DNA from: an uncultured Acidobacteriota bacterium
GTDB lineage: Bacteria; Acidobacteriota; Terriglobia; Bryobacterales; Bryobacteraceae
Direction: 5' to 3'
NCBI GenBank assembly: GCA_900696665.1
Contig: CAADGY010000256.1
Span: 1 to 55,482, forward strand
DNA length: 55,482 nt
The stretch's first letter is position 1. Each line of letters begins with the position of its first letter. Both the position numbers and the translations under genes were made by a program. This document shows, piece by piece, positions 17,836 to 26,523 of the stretch. Below the pieces are notes generated by a model. That model was not told the origin of the DNA, did no database searches, and was given only the letters and a program-made list of their open reading frames with translations.

Positions 17836-18780
17836 TCATTTTGCGGCACGTTTCGCCACGCCGGAAGTGATGCCGCTATCGCTGAAGAGACGCAGCCGGA
17901 TTTCATCCTTCAGCAACTCCCCGTCGAAACGAATGGTGGCGGGCTCGGAGCCGAATTGTGGCACGTGCACGGTATGGAAAGTCAACCTGCGCCCCTCGAT
18001 GCGTCCGTCGCGGATGGCGCCTTGTCCCGTCGGGTATTCGACAATGCCGTTCAGGCTGCTTCCACTCACTGCAAATTCAAGCCGGATTGAGTAAGGACGC
18101 TGTCCCTCTTTCTGCATTCGGGCGATCCAGACTCCCTCGATATCAGGCGGAGCGGGACGCCGGCCCTCAGCGGCAGCAGGGCGCCTGGTGTCCGGCAGAA
18201 CAGGCCGCTGGACATCCGGCGGTGCGGGCCTCCGGACATGCGGCGGTGCAGGCCTCCGGACAAAAAAAAGAATCACGGCGAGGACGACGACGGCGGCCGC
18301 GGCCGCGGCCATCCACTTGTAGCGGCGCTTGGGTGCCAGTGGCACCCCGAGGAACTTCGTCATCCGCTTCACACCATCGTCGAAATCGGCATCGCGGATT
18401 TCAATCGCCTGACGCCGGTGCAGCGGCGCCAGACTCTCCGGCAATTCCCCCGCGGCGGGCATCGAGGCGCCGCCCACCAGCACGGGAACCACAGTAATGC
18501 CACGGCGCAGAGCCGCGGAGATCTCCTCGTGGACAAAATCCTCGCCGCGGCCGAGACGTTTCTGAAGGCTCGACAGCCACTGCGGCCCGATGACCGCGAG
18601 CACGATGTCACATCCCGCAATCTTCTCGTCTATTGCCGCAGTGAAATCCTGGCCGGGCTGTATGTCTTCGACATCCATGAACACACGGTCGCTGCCGAGG
18701 GTGGCGTTCAGACGGTCGCAGAGACGGCCGGCGTAGCCTGCACTATCCTCTCTTCTGTAGCTGATGAAGATGTTTGCCAT
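17836..18780 (-). CDS. TIR-domain membrane protein
   Basis: Protein of 314 residues. The N-terminal TIR domain spans about 1-145: FISYRREDSAGYAGRLCDRL, DVEDIQPGQDF and FVHEEISAALRRG, with Glu 85/86 in the place of the NADase catalytic Glu. One transmembrane helix follows at about 157-174 (Ala/Val-rich, then LAVILFFV). A proline-rich linker made of imperfect RRPAPPDV-like units spans 175-215, and a C-terminal beta-rich domain begins at GVWIARMQ. The C-terminal part is probably periplasmic. TIR domains can cleave NAD+ in defence or act as adaptors. It faces an unrecognised gene at 18889 on the other strand. Confidence 0.85.
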   Translation of the reverse strand: MANIFISYRREDSAGYAGRLCDRLNATLGSDRVFMDVEDIQPGQDFTAAIDEKIAGCDIVLAVIGPQWLSSLQKRLGRGEDFVHEEISAALRRGITVVPVLVGGASMPAAGELPESLAPLHRRQAIEIRDADFDDGVKRMTKFLGVPLAPKRRYKWMAAAAAAVVVLAVILFFVRRPAPPHVRRPAPPDVQRPVLPDTRRPAAAEGRRPAPPDIEGVWIARMQKEGQRPYSIRLEFAVSGSSLNGIVEYPTGQGAIRDGRIEGRRLTFHTVHVPQFGSEPATIRFDGELLKDEIRLRLFSDSGITSGVAKRAAK

Positions 18781-18859
18781 TGAGGTGTGGCCCTCCGGCG
18801 CCCGTCGTCATCATGATATTCCGAATTGCACGCCTGTGGCGCGGAAACGTCGCGCCGCG

Positions 18860-18865
18860 TATACT
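18860..18865 (+). promoter_or_regulatory. Possible -10 element (TATACT)
   Basis: TATACT 24 nt before the ATG at 18889, with AAGGAGGG 2-3 nt before the ATG as a strong ribosome site. No matching -35 at 16-18 nt upstream is evident. Confidence 0.35.
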
Positions 18866-18888
18866 GCGTTAGAACCCTAAGGAGGGCT

Positions 18889-20043
18889 ATGGCACTCTTG
18901 CATGTCTTCGGTACGACACTCGTTGAACAGGACGAGTTGGATGAGAAACTCCGCACGGCGGGCGACGCGATTCGCACCTTCGGAGCACAAGTGACGAATG
19001 CCCGCGTGCCTGACCAGGTGACAGAAGATGTCGCTATCGAATTTCGTGATGGTACGGTGACAGCTCGGGAGTTTCTCGCCGGTCCGCAACTCAACGCCAC
19101 GACGCCGCTGAATCCGGTTGGTGTCGGGCGGCCGGCTTCCATTATTCTCCGCCACCTGTACACCGGCGGCTTTCCCAAAGGATCGGTATTCGGCAGCGTC
19201 CGGAAAGACATGCTGGTCACGTCCGCCGTTCGCGATACCTTCACCACATTCAACATGGCGCCTCGCGCCATCAACTACACCAAGCAGCATATTGCTGCGC
19301 AGTCGCACGTCAAGGGCCCTGCCGCCACCGAGGATGGGACGCCGCTCGTCTACTACAGCCCGGCGGTCACTGCGATGTCGGCCAACGCGACATTTGAAAT
19401 GTCTTTTGACGATTTCCCGGAAGAGTTGGTTGGTAAGGTCGGCAACGCCATCACCGGCGCCGGTGGGATTCCGGTATTCGGACCTTATAGCGGCGTTCTG
19501 ATTGGCGTGGGCACCGCCATCAAGCTTGTAGCTTCTCTGGCCTCCCGCCTTGTGGACAGCCGCCCGGAGTTTGCGGAAACAGAACGGCTGGAATTTGAGG
19601 TGCCTGGCAGTGCCGTTCCCACCGCCGGTTTCAAAGTCGTCTGTTCCGATCCATCCGAGTTCAGGGAATACGAATTCATGATGGACGCCGGACTCGTTCA
19701 CAAGGCGAGCGGGAAAGTCTATTCCGGAAGCCAGCCGTACGTCGTGTTTCTGCTGGATGGCACCGAGCAGCCCACGCTCACAGGATTCACTCCAACGGCT
19801 GCCAGCGCCGCACTGCTTTCGCGATTTCTCTCACAGAAGGAAGGCTCAGAGGTCATTATCGACGCGCTGGTGGAATCCGTGAAGCTGTACAACGACACGC
19901 GGTTCCGCAACGAAGCCGACCGGCTACAGCGCGAGATCGAAAAGCTTCCGGAGAACTCGGAGTTGCGGCTGCAAATGGAGAAGCGCCGCGAAGCTTTTGT
20001 CGCGAACATTATTTCCGACCTACTGAAGCCAGCCCGCGCGTAG
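18889..20043 (+). CDS. Unrecognised 384-residue protein opposite the TIR gene
   Basis: I do not recognise this family. ATG at 18889 is set by the AAGGAGGG ribosome site; the frame is open back to 18826. No signal peptide. A Gly/Ala-rich hydrophobic patch occurs near residues 187-218 (AITGAGGIPVFGPYSG, GTAIKLVASLAS), long enough to insert in a membrane or bind lipid. A beta-rich stretch follows (LEFEVPGSAVPTAGFKVVCS), and the end is a charged amphipathic helix pair (RNEADRLQREIEKLPE, LRLQMEKRREAF). It is divergent from the TIR gene with about 108 nt between. A membrane-active partner is one reading, but this is speculation. Confidence 0.8.
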   Translation: MALLHVFGTTLVEQDELDEKLRTAGDAIRTFGAQVTNARVPDQVTEDVAIEFRDGTVTAREFLAGPQLNATTPLNPVGVGRPASIILRHLYTGGFPKGSVFGSVRKDMLVTSAVRDTFTTFNMAPRAINYTKQHIAAQSHVKGPAATEDGTPLVYYSPAVTAMSANATFEMSFDDFPEELVGKVGNAITGAGGIPVFGPYSGVLIGVGTAIKLVASLASRLVDSRPEFAETERLEFEVPGSAVPTAGFKVVCSDPSEFREYEFMMDAGLVHKASGKVYSGSQPYVVFLLDGTEQPTLTGFTPTAASAALLSRFLSQKEGSEVIIDALVESVKLYNDTRFRNEADRLQREIEKLPENSELRLQMEKRREAFVANIISDLLKPARA

Positions 20044-20052
20044 AAAGCTGTT

Positions 20053-20082
20053 TTGACGTGCCGCACCGTCAGTTCGTAAAGT
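20053..20082 (+). promoter_or_regulatory. Probable promoter of the M23 peptidase gene
   Basis: TTGACG at 20053-20058 and TAAAGT at 20077-20082 are separated by 18 nt. The start codon lies at 20089, so the untranslated leader would be very short. Confidence 0.45.
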
Positions 20083-20088
20083 GAAACA

Positions 20089-21372
20089 ATGAGCCGCATG
20101 ATGCGACTGAAACTGGGATCGGCTTTCATCGGCCTGATGGCGGCCGCTTTGCTGCTTGTCTGGCCGGAGCGGGTGCTGGAGAGTGAATCGGATTATTCCG
20201 TTCCGGCGGAATCCGCCGAACTTGCCAATCCCCCTGAGATTGAATATCACACCGAAAGTGTCCTCATACGATCAGGCGACACGCTCGAGGGCCTTCTGCT
20301 CAACGCGGGAATCGACCGGCTTTCCACAGGCGAAGTGATTTCTGCCGTTCAGGAAACCTTCGATGTAAGGGCATTTCGTGCGGGCGCGGAATTGAAGCTC
20401 ACCCGCGCGACGACGGGGAACATTCACTCGCTCGAGTACTCCATCGATCCCGATCACACGCTCAAGCTGTCTTCGGGGGATTCAGGCTTTGCGGCCACAA
20501 TCGAAGAGGTGCCGGGGACGATCCGCAACGCGCCCATTTGCGGAACGCTGGAAGAATCGCTGTTTGAGAGCATCGAACGGATGGGAGAACGTCCGGAGCT
20601 GGCCATTCAATTGGCTGAGATCTTTGCCTGGGATCTGGATTTTTATACAGACCCCCAGGAAGGTGACCGCTTCTGCATTCTCGTTGAGAAGAAGGACTAC
20701 CTAAACGGGCAGCCATCCACTTACAGAAGAATTCTGGCGGCGTCTTACGAGAACGCAGGCCAGAACTTCGAGGCTTTTGCATTTGAGGACGAGCATGGAA
20801 AACCGCAGTTCTACGCGCGCGACGGACGGGCTCTTCGGGCCGCGTTTCTGAAATCGCCGATTAAGTTCGACGTGCGGATCAGCTCGCGATTTTCACACCG
20901 GCGTTTTCATCCGGTGTTGAAGCGCTACCGCCCTCATTTGGGCACGGATTACGCGGCACCGGCCGGCACACCGGTGCAGACTATCGCTTCAGGCCGTGTG
21001 GTCTTTTCCGGTTACTCGCGGGGCGCGGGGAATCTGGTCCGCATCGAGCACACCGGCGGCTACGAGACGTACTACTTGCACCTTTCGCGAAGGTACGTGC
21101 GGACCGGACAGCGCGTGGAGCAAGGGCAGCGTATCGGTGCGGTGGGGGCCACCGGTCTTGCGACGGGTCCTCATCTGGACTTCCGTATTCGCAAGCATGG
21201 GAAATTCGTCGATTTTGAGCGGCTGCGCTTTCCGCGGGAATCGAAGTTGAGCGCGGCACGCCTTGGAGCCTTTGCAACAGTTCGCGATCAATACGACAGC
21301 CTGATGCGATCAGCCTCCGGACAGGCAATCGCCACGGTAGCGCGCACCGGATCTCCCGCCGGGACGCCATAG
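20089..21372 (+). CDS. M23-family metallopeptidase with OapA/LysM-like region
   Basis: Cell-envelope peptidase of 427 residues with an N-terminal membrane anchor (LGSAFIGLMAAALLLVW, about 9-25). A LysM/OapA-like region follows at about 55-105 (LIRSGDTLEGLLLNAGI, ELKLTR). The M23 domain spans about 272-380. Ligands H283 and D287 (RPHLGTDYA) and H331 (YYLHLS) are present. The usual HLH triad is HLD here (H362-L363-D364), so an Asp replaces one His. It probably cleaves peptidoglycan cross-links in the periplasm, or acts as a scaffold if the Asp change costs activity. Confidence 0.88.
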   Translation: MSRMMRLKLGSAFIGLMAAALLLVWPERVLESESDYSVPAESAELANPPEIEYHTESVLIRSGDTLEGLLLNAGIDRLSTGEVISAVQETFDVRAFRAGAELKLTRATTGNIHSLEYSIDPDHTLKLSSGDSGFAATIEEVPGTIRNAPICGTLEESLFESIERMGERPELAIQLAEIFAWDLDFYTDPQEGDRFCILVEKKDYLNGQPSTYRRILAASYENAGQNFEAFAFEDEHGKPQFYARDGRALRAAFLKSPIKFDVRISSRFSHRRFHPVLKRYRPHLGTDYAAPAGTPVQTIASGRVVFSGYSRGAGNLVRIEHTGGYETYYLHLSRRYVRTGQRVEQGQRIGAVGATGLATGPHLDFRIRKHGKFVDFERLRFPRESKLSAARLGAFATVRDQYDSLMRSASGQAIATVARTGSPAGTP

Positions 21373-21396
21373 CGGCGTTCAAATCGGCCCAGGCGG

Positions 21397-22179
21397 CTAG
21401 TGGCTTGCCAGCCCTTGCGTCAACTCGATGCGGGTTCCCCAGGGATCCGTCACGAATGCGATAGTCAGGCCTAGATCTTCGCGGCGTGTCGGCTGCATAT
21501 CGAGTTTCATACCCGCCGCTTCCAGTTTCTTGCAGAACGCCCGGATATCGCCGGTTTCGAACCCGATGTGGTCCACCGCGCGTCCTTTGGACGGCAGGGC
21601 CGGCCGCTCCGCCGGGTTCCAGGACAGATTGACGCCGGGTAGATCGGCTGTCTGGAACTTGCCTCGCGTACCCGGAACAGCGCCGAATGTATCGGCATAC
21701 CACTGGCGCATCTCCTTCACCTGGTGACTGGCGAAATGCACGTGATGATGGACCACCGGTTGGGCGATGCCGGGCAGTTCTGAGAACTCCACTTTCACGT
21801 CGTCGGGAAACATTGCGAACAGTTGTTTCGTGGCTGGCATTTCACGCTGGATGCGTACGCCTGCGGCCGTGAGCTTCGCTTTGGTCGCGGCGAGATCCTG
21901 CACGCCGAATCCCAGATGATCGATCACCGAGCCTTCCGTACCTCCGCTGGACTCCCCCTTCCGGAATCCGACAAAAACGCCGGGGAACATTGCGTATTCG
22001 AGCGGCCCGCGTTTCACCAGCTTGCCGCCCAGTACGTCCACCCAGATTTTTTTCTGCAGTTCCGGTTGGGGAGTAACGATGTGGATGTGTCCCATCGAGA
22101 CTCCCGAGCTGTTGTGCGGAACGATTTGAGCAAGTGCGCAAGCCGTGGCGCCGGCGGCAAGTAAGACGAGTCGTACCAT
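21397..22179 (-). CDS. Secreted two-domain VOC protein
   Basis: Protein of 260 residues with a signal peptide (MVRLVLLAAGATACALA). Two consecutive VOC modules follow. The first is at about 28-130 (HIHIVTPQPELQKKIWVDVLGG, then DHLGFGVQDLAATKAKL). The second is at about 140-258 (HHHVHFASHQVKEMRQWYAD, then DHIGFETGDIRAFCKKLEAAG, ending DPWGTRIELTQGL). His and Glu residues fit metal ligands. Export of a dioxygenase-like VOC protein is unusual in most phyla but recurrent in this kind of genome. It lies 17 nt downstream of an exported oxidoreductase on the same strand, so a shared transcript and extracytoplasmic pathway are likely. Confidence 0.8.
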   Translation of the reverse strand: MVRLVLLAAGATACALAQIVPHNSSGVSMGHIHIVTPQPELQKKIWVDVLGGKLVKRGPLEYAMFPGVFVGFRKGESSGGTEGSVIDHLGFGVQDLAATKAKLTAAGVRIQREMPATKQLFAMFPDDVKVEFSELPGIAQPVVHHHVHFASHQVKEMRQWYADTFGAVPGTRGKFQTADLPGVNLSWNPAERPALPSKGRAVDHIGFETGDIRAFCKKLEAAGMKLDMQPTRREDLGLTIAFVTDPWGTRIELTQGLASH

Positions 22180-22196
22180 GCCCTGAAATTATGCCA

Positions 22197-23480
22197 TTAT
22201 CCGAGCTTCCATGGCGGACGGTACTTCCGGGTAACCAGGGCGTTCGCTTCGGCGTTGCCCGGCACCGTCTCCGTTTTTGGGTCCCATTCGATGCGGCTGC
22301 GGGAGCGCAACGCAATGTTACCCAGATGGGCAACGGTGGAAACGTGGTGGCCGACTTCCAGATTTTCGACGGGTGACTTGCGGGTTCGTACGCACTCGAG
22401 AAAGTTGCCCGCGTGATTGGCGCGAACTTTTTCATCCACCAAAGCGGCCCGCTTCATCTCTACTACCGAGGTTCTGCGCTTGGGCTCGGCGATAATTTCC
22501 CAACCGGTGGAATCAACAATCAACGTGGCATCCGTCCCGGTGAAGAATACGCCGTGCTCGCGCCGGTCCGGCCCCAGGCCACAACCCACCTGGTGTTCCC
22601 AGATCAGCGTGTAAGAGGGGAAATCATAAACCGTGATCTGCGTGTCGGGGGTTTCGGTGTTATCCCGCAGGACATATTTGCCGCCGGAAGAAACGACACT
22701 CTTCGGCCATTCGGGACCCATACCCCACAGGGCGATATTGATGAGGTGCACGCCCCAATCCGTCATCAGTCCTCCGGCGTAGTCCCAAAACCAGCGGAAA
22801 TTAAAATGAAACCGGTTCTTGTTGAACGGGCGCGCCGGAGCGGGTCCGAGCCACATGTTGTAATCGACGCCCGCCGGCGCCGGCCCGTCCGGCGGATTGC
22901 CGCAGTCCTTGACCCAATCGAGGTAGGCGGTGCAGCGTACCTGGCGCACTTTACCGATTCTGCCGGACTGCACCATCTCCACCGCTTCGCGGTAATGCTC
23001 GCCGCTTCGCCACTGGGTGCCCATCTGCCCAATGCGATTGTACCGGGCTGCGGCATCTCTCATAGCGCGGCCCTCGACAATGGTAGTCGCCAGCGGTTTC
23101 TCAACGTAGACGTCTTTGCCGGCCTCGAAGGCGGCAATGGTAGGCACAGCATGCCAGTGGTCGGGCGTACAGATAAGGCACACGTCGATATCTTTTCGTT
23201 CGATCACACGGCGAAAATCCTTCACGGCGGCGGGACTCTTACCCGACAGCTTTTCGAGCCGCCCCGCCGTGGCGGCGATACGCGCGTCGTCCACGTCGCA
23301 AATCACCGCGATCTCGGTCTCCGAGTGTGCGAGAAATGCATTGGTGTCGCCTCCCGATATGCCGCCGCAACCGATCAGCCCGACACGGATGCGGTCGCTA
23401 GGTGCGGCTTTAGCGGCCCTGGCGGCAAAGACCGAGGCGATGGAAGAGTTAACGAACGAGCGGCGGGAAAAACCAGACAC
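22197..23480 (-). CDS. Tat-exported Gfo/Idh/MocA family oxidoreductase
   Basis: Exported oxidoreductase of 427 residues. GTG at 23480 is chosen because AGGAGG lies exactly 6 nt upstream; ATG at 23486 would abut that site, and the frame opens at 23504. The Tat motif is FSRRSFVNSS. The Rossmann motif is VGLIGCGGISGG, and the family motif is VEKPLATT. The C-terminal domain has MTDWGVHLINIALWGM. The secreted VOC gene follows, and a divergent DUF1080 gene starts 82 nt away. The three could handle one oxidised sugar: oxidoreductases of this group can make 3-keto-glycosides and DUF1080 proteins can hydrolyse them. Confidence 0.88.
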   Translation of the reverse strand: MSGFSRRSFVNSSIASVFAARAAKAAPSDRIRVGLIGCGGISGGDTNAFLAHSETEIAVICDVDDARIAATAGRLEKLSGKSPAAVKDFRRVIERKDIDVCLICTPDHWHAVPTIAAFEAGKDVYVEKPLATTIVEGRAMRDAAARYNRIGQMGTQWRSGEHYREAVEMVQSGRIGKVRQVRCTAYLDWVKDCGNPPDGPAPAGVDYNMWLGPAPARPFNKNRFHFNFRWFWDYAGGLMTDWGVHLINIALWGMGPEWPKSVVSSGGKYVLRDNTETPDTQITVYDFPSYTLIWEHQVGCGLGPDRREHGVFFTGTDATLIVDSTGWEIIAEPKRRTSVVEMKRAALVDEKVRANHAGNFLECVRTRKSPVENLEVGHHVSTVAHLGNIALRSRSRIEWDPKTETVPGNAEANALVTRKYRPPWKLG

Positions 23481-23562
23481 AAGCATCCTCCTCGAAAGTC
23501 CCATTCTATGCCTGAACGTTTCCGGTTGCGTGGTTGTGCTCTACTACTGTTTGAGGATCAGC

Positions 23563-24345
23563 ATGTACCGACTCACCTGCCTGTTGGCACTCACCCTCGG
23601 TGCGGTGCCCGCTGGCGCACAGCAAGCCGCGAACGCCGGCAAATGGATTCAGTTGTTCAATGGCCGCAACCTCGATGGCTGGATTGCCAAGATCACCGGT
23701 TATGAGCCCGGCGATAATTTCGGCAATACCTTCCGCGTAGAGAATGGGGTGCTGAAAGTCGCCTACGACAAGTACGACGCCTTCCACAACCGGTTCGGCC
23801 ATCTCTTCTACCACCGGAAATTTTCAAACTATCGAATCGCCGTCGAGTACCGTTTCGTGGGCGAACAAGTGGCCGGTGGCCCGTCCTGGGCGTTTCGCAA
23901 TAGCGGCATCATGATCCACTGCCAGCCGCCTGAAACAATGAAAAAAGACCAGGATTTTCCGATCTCGATTGAAGTGCAGTTGCTCGGCGGGCGCGGTTCC
24001 GGCGAGCGCTCCACCGCGAATCTGTGTACGCCCGGAACGAACGTAGTGATGAACGGAAAACTGGTGACACAGCATTGCATCAACTCCACCTCAAAGACCT
24101 ATCATGGCGATCAATGGGTGCGGGTGGAGGTGGAAGTGCATGATGGGAAGGTAGTCCGGCACATCATCGACGGCGTTACCGTACTTGAATACGAGAAACC
24201 GCAGATCGGCGGCGGCAGTGTAACGAACTACGATCCGGCAGTGAAGAAAGACGGTGAGATTCTGCGGGAGGGATACATCTCGCTGCAGTCTGAGAGCCAC
24301 CCCATTGAGTTCCGCAAAGTCGAACTGATGGAACTGACACCGTGA
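23563..24345 (+). CDS. DUF1080 protein (3-keto-disaccharide hydrolase family)
   Basis: Secreted protein of 260 residues. The signal peptide is LTCLLALTLGAVPAGAQ. The concanavalin-like DUF1080 fold follows, with the hallmark WIQLFNGRNLDGWIAK at the start. FRNSGIMIHCQPPETM, GDQWVRVEVEVHDGKVVRHIIDG and GYISLQSESHPIEFRKVEL come later. ATG at 23563 starts the signal; the frame is open further upstream but overlaps the oppositely oriented oxidoreductase. It is divergent from a Tat-exported Gfo/Idh/MocA gene, a pairing that fits the 3-keto-glycoside route known in gut Bacteroides. Confidence 0.9.
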   Translation: MYRLTCLLALTLGAVPAGAQQAANAGKWIQLFNGRNLDGWIAKITGYEPGDNFGNTFRVENGVLKVAYDKYDAFHNRFGHLFYHRKFSNYRIAVEYRFVGEQVAGGPSWAFRNSGIMIHCQPPETMKKDQDFPISIEVQLLGGRGSGERSTANLCTPGTNVVMNGKLVTQHCINSTSKTYHGDQWVRVEVEVHDGKVVRHIIDGVTVLEYEKPQIGGGSVTNYDPAVKKDGEILREGYISLQSESHPIEFRKVELMELTP

Positions 24346-24383
24346 TTCTATAGCGGCGGCGCCCTCCCGCACGACAGCGGATC

Positions 24384-24977
24384 TTAGCCGCTTCTGCCCG
24401 AACCGGAGGTGAGCGGCTTGGCTTGTTTCACTTCGTTGAGCCGGCCCGTTGCGACATCGTAGATATAACCATGGACCGCGATGTTCGCCGGTACCAGAGG
24501 ATGGGTCTTGATGCGTTCCACGTCAGCCAGCACGCTCTGGCTTTGATCGGTGATAGGGAGCCACTCGATAAACTCACCGGCGCGGGAACCTGGACCTTTC
24601 CCTGTATCCTTCCATGCGCCGGAAACGATGCTGGAGGGTTCCAGACTATTTGCCAGTAAACCGCGGATGGTCTCGTTCGTGAACGTCTCCATACCGCAGT
24701 TTGTATGATGGATCACAAACCATTCGCGCGTGCCCAACAGTTTGTACGAAATCACCAGCGAACGGATGGCATCGTCTGTAGCTCTACCGCCTGCATTTCT
24801 GACCACATGCGCGTCACCTTCCGCCAGTCCCGCAAACTTCGCCGGATCGAGCCGGGCGTCCATGCAAGTCAAAATGGCGAATTTCCGTGCCGGCGGCATG
24901 GCCAGTTTTGCTTTATCGCCAAAAGTGGACGCGTAGTTCCGGTTCGCATTCAGTACTTCTTCCAGTATGTTTGACAT
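24384..24977 (-). CDS. Beta-class carbonic anhydrase
   Basis: Zinc enzyme of 197 residues that hydrates CO2 to bicarbonate. Zinc ligands C38, H91 and C94 are seen in [10 protein letters not shown] and VIHHTNCGM; the D40-R42 dyad follows C38. [17 protein letters not shown] is also conserved. No signal peptide, so cytoplasmic. It is convergent with the DUF1080 gene (38 nt between) and divergent from the histidine kinase. A second function as a carbonyl-sulfide or CS2 hydrolase, known in close relatives, cannot be ruled out. Confidence 0.93.
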   Translation of the reverse strand: MSNILEEVLNANRNYASTFGDKAKLAMPPARKFAILTCMDARLDPAKFAGLAEGDAHVVRNAGGRATDDAIRSLVISYKLLGTREWFVIHHTNCGMETFTNETIRGLLANSLEPSSIVSGAWKDTGKGPGSRAGEFIEWLPITDQSQSVLADVERIKTHPLVPANIAVHGYIYDVATGRLNEVKQAKPLTSGSGRSG

Positions 24978-25088
24978 TTTGTCCCCCTGTTCGTTAGGCT
25001 ACCGCTTCATATTCTATTTGTCCATCAAGATAGGGGTGGTTGCTGATCGCCTTTTCAGCCGACTCCGATTGAGAGTAACGTAAGGTTG

Positions 25089-26516
25089 ATGCGGCAGAGG
25101 CTTTGCAATCTCAAAACATGGCTACTGGCGTCGAGTGCGGAACAAGATCCCAGGTTTCTCCTCGATGTGCAACGCGGCAGCCTGTTGAGCCTTCGTGTGG
25201 TGGGGTGGCTGGAGATTGTGGTGCCGTTGTTGATGCTGATGGCCGGATTGTCCGTAGTGCCTGTACCGATTACCGGCATAACGGGAGCGCTGCCGAATCT
25301 TTTGTTTACTCTCCTTGGCGCCGCCACCATAGCCGCGAGATGGACACCGGCAGGACGCGCGCATCCGCGTTTCGTGACGGGGGCTTCCATATGGCTCAGC
25401 ATGGTCATTATGGTGTGGTCCGTCTCCGTGGTTCCGGTGCGTGTGGAGTGGCTTGAACATCACCTGCTCGGTTATCTCATTCTGGTGAAGTTCGGCGCCG
25501 CCGCGGCTGTGCCATTCCGGCCGGTTCACATGCTGGCGCTTGGTCTGAGCATAGACACGCTTTACCTGGTATCGGCACTGACCGGAAACCGGTTTGAATC
25601 CCCGGGGCTTGGCTACCGCCCGTTCGAGCACCTCTTCACCTTACTGGTGACCATGCTTTGCACTGCGCTGACCGCCTCGGTATACGGGCAACGGTATTCG
25701 GGGTATCTGGCCCACCAGCAGGCGCTTCGCACGTCCGAGCAGCTCCGCGAGACCGAAGGCAAGTTGCTCATCTCGGAAAGTGCCGCCACCATGGGACGCC
25801 TGGCCGCCGCTCTTAGTCATGAACTCAATTCACCCATCGGTGTACTCGCAAGCGCGGTGGACACGCTGGCGCAGGTAACCAGGAAAATGACTTTTGCCAC
25901 ATCGGGCGCACGGGACCGGCTTCTTGCCATATCCGGCGATGCCGCCGAATCGGGCCGCGCATCGGTGGAACGTTTGCGCCGCATCGTTGGCCGGATGCAG
26001 CGGTTCACCAATCTCGACCGCGCGGAAATACAGTCCGGCGACGTAAACGAACTGCTTGCTGACGTCGCCACGCTGGTGTCGGTGAATCTTCCGGAAAACA
26101 TCGCTGTAGTTACCGCACTGAATCCGCTTCCCCGCGTCATTTGCCGGCCGCAGCAGCTAAGCGCCGTTTTCTCCAACCTCGTGACCAACGCTATCGATGC
26201 TCTTCCGGACGGAGGCGAAATCCGTATTGCGACGCGCGAGAGTGGTGGGCAAATTGAGATCCGAATTTGCGATAACGGTCGCGGAATCCCCGCCGAACAG
26301 CTTGCGTCGTTGTTTGATCCGGCAGCTTTTCATGTTTCGCAAGGGCGCGTGACCGCCGGCTACTGGAGCCTTTTCAGTTGCCGCCAGATCATTCGCGAAC
26401 ACGGAGGCGACATCGAGTTGGTCAGCGCGGCTCCCACGGGCACCGAAGTTCGTGTGACCCTGCAGTCGCAAGGCGCCACTCCGGTTTCACGACTTTCTAC
26501 CTTTTCGAGCGAGTGA
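25089..26516 (+). CDS. Membrane-bound sensor histidine kinase
   Basis: Kinase of 475 residues with about six N-terminal hydrophobic helices (residues 32-200) and no large periplasmic loop, so the membrane part itself may sense the signal. The phospho-acceptor is H244 in LSHELNSPIGVL. The N box is LVTNAIDALPDG and the G1 box is ICDNGRGIPAEQ. The usual GTGLGL (G2) segment is replaced by VTAGYWSLFSCRQI, so the ATP lid looks degenerate. ATG at 25089 follows AAGG; a TTG lies just before it. No response regulator is adjacent. Confidence 0.87.
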   Translation: MRQRLCNLKTWLLASSAEQDPRFLLDVQRGSLLSLRVVGWLEIVVPLLMLMAGLSVVPVPITGITGALPNLLFTLLGAATIAARWTPAGRAHPRFVTGASIWLSMVIMVWSVSVVPVRVEWLEHHLLGYLILVKFGAAAAVPFRPVHMLALGLSIDTLYLVSALTGNRFESPGLGYRPFEHLFTLLVTMLCTALTASVYGQRYSGYLAHQQALRTSEQLRETEGKLLISESAATMGRLAAALSHELNSPIGVLASAVDTLAQVTRKMTFATSGARDRLLAISGDAAESGRASVERLRRIVGRMQRFTNLDRAEIQSGDVNELLADVATLVSVNLPENIAVVTALNPLPRVICRPQQLSAVFSNLVTNAIDALPDGGEIRIATRESGGQIEIRICDNGRGIPAEQLASLFDPAAFHVSQGRVTAGYWSLFSCRQIIREHGGDIELVSAAPTGTEVRVTLQSQGATPVSRLSTFSSE

Positions 26517-26523
26517 CGGCGAA

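Noticed and set aside
18130..18260. CRISPR-like repeats
   Set aside because: The repetition is a proline-rich coding repeat without unique spacers.
22413..23705. Long plus-strand open frame (430 codons)
   Set aside because: It is the antisense shadow of a clear Gfo/Idh/MocA gene and has no family motifs of its own.
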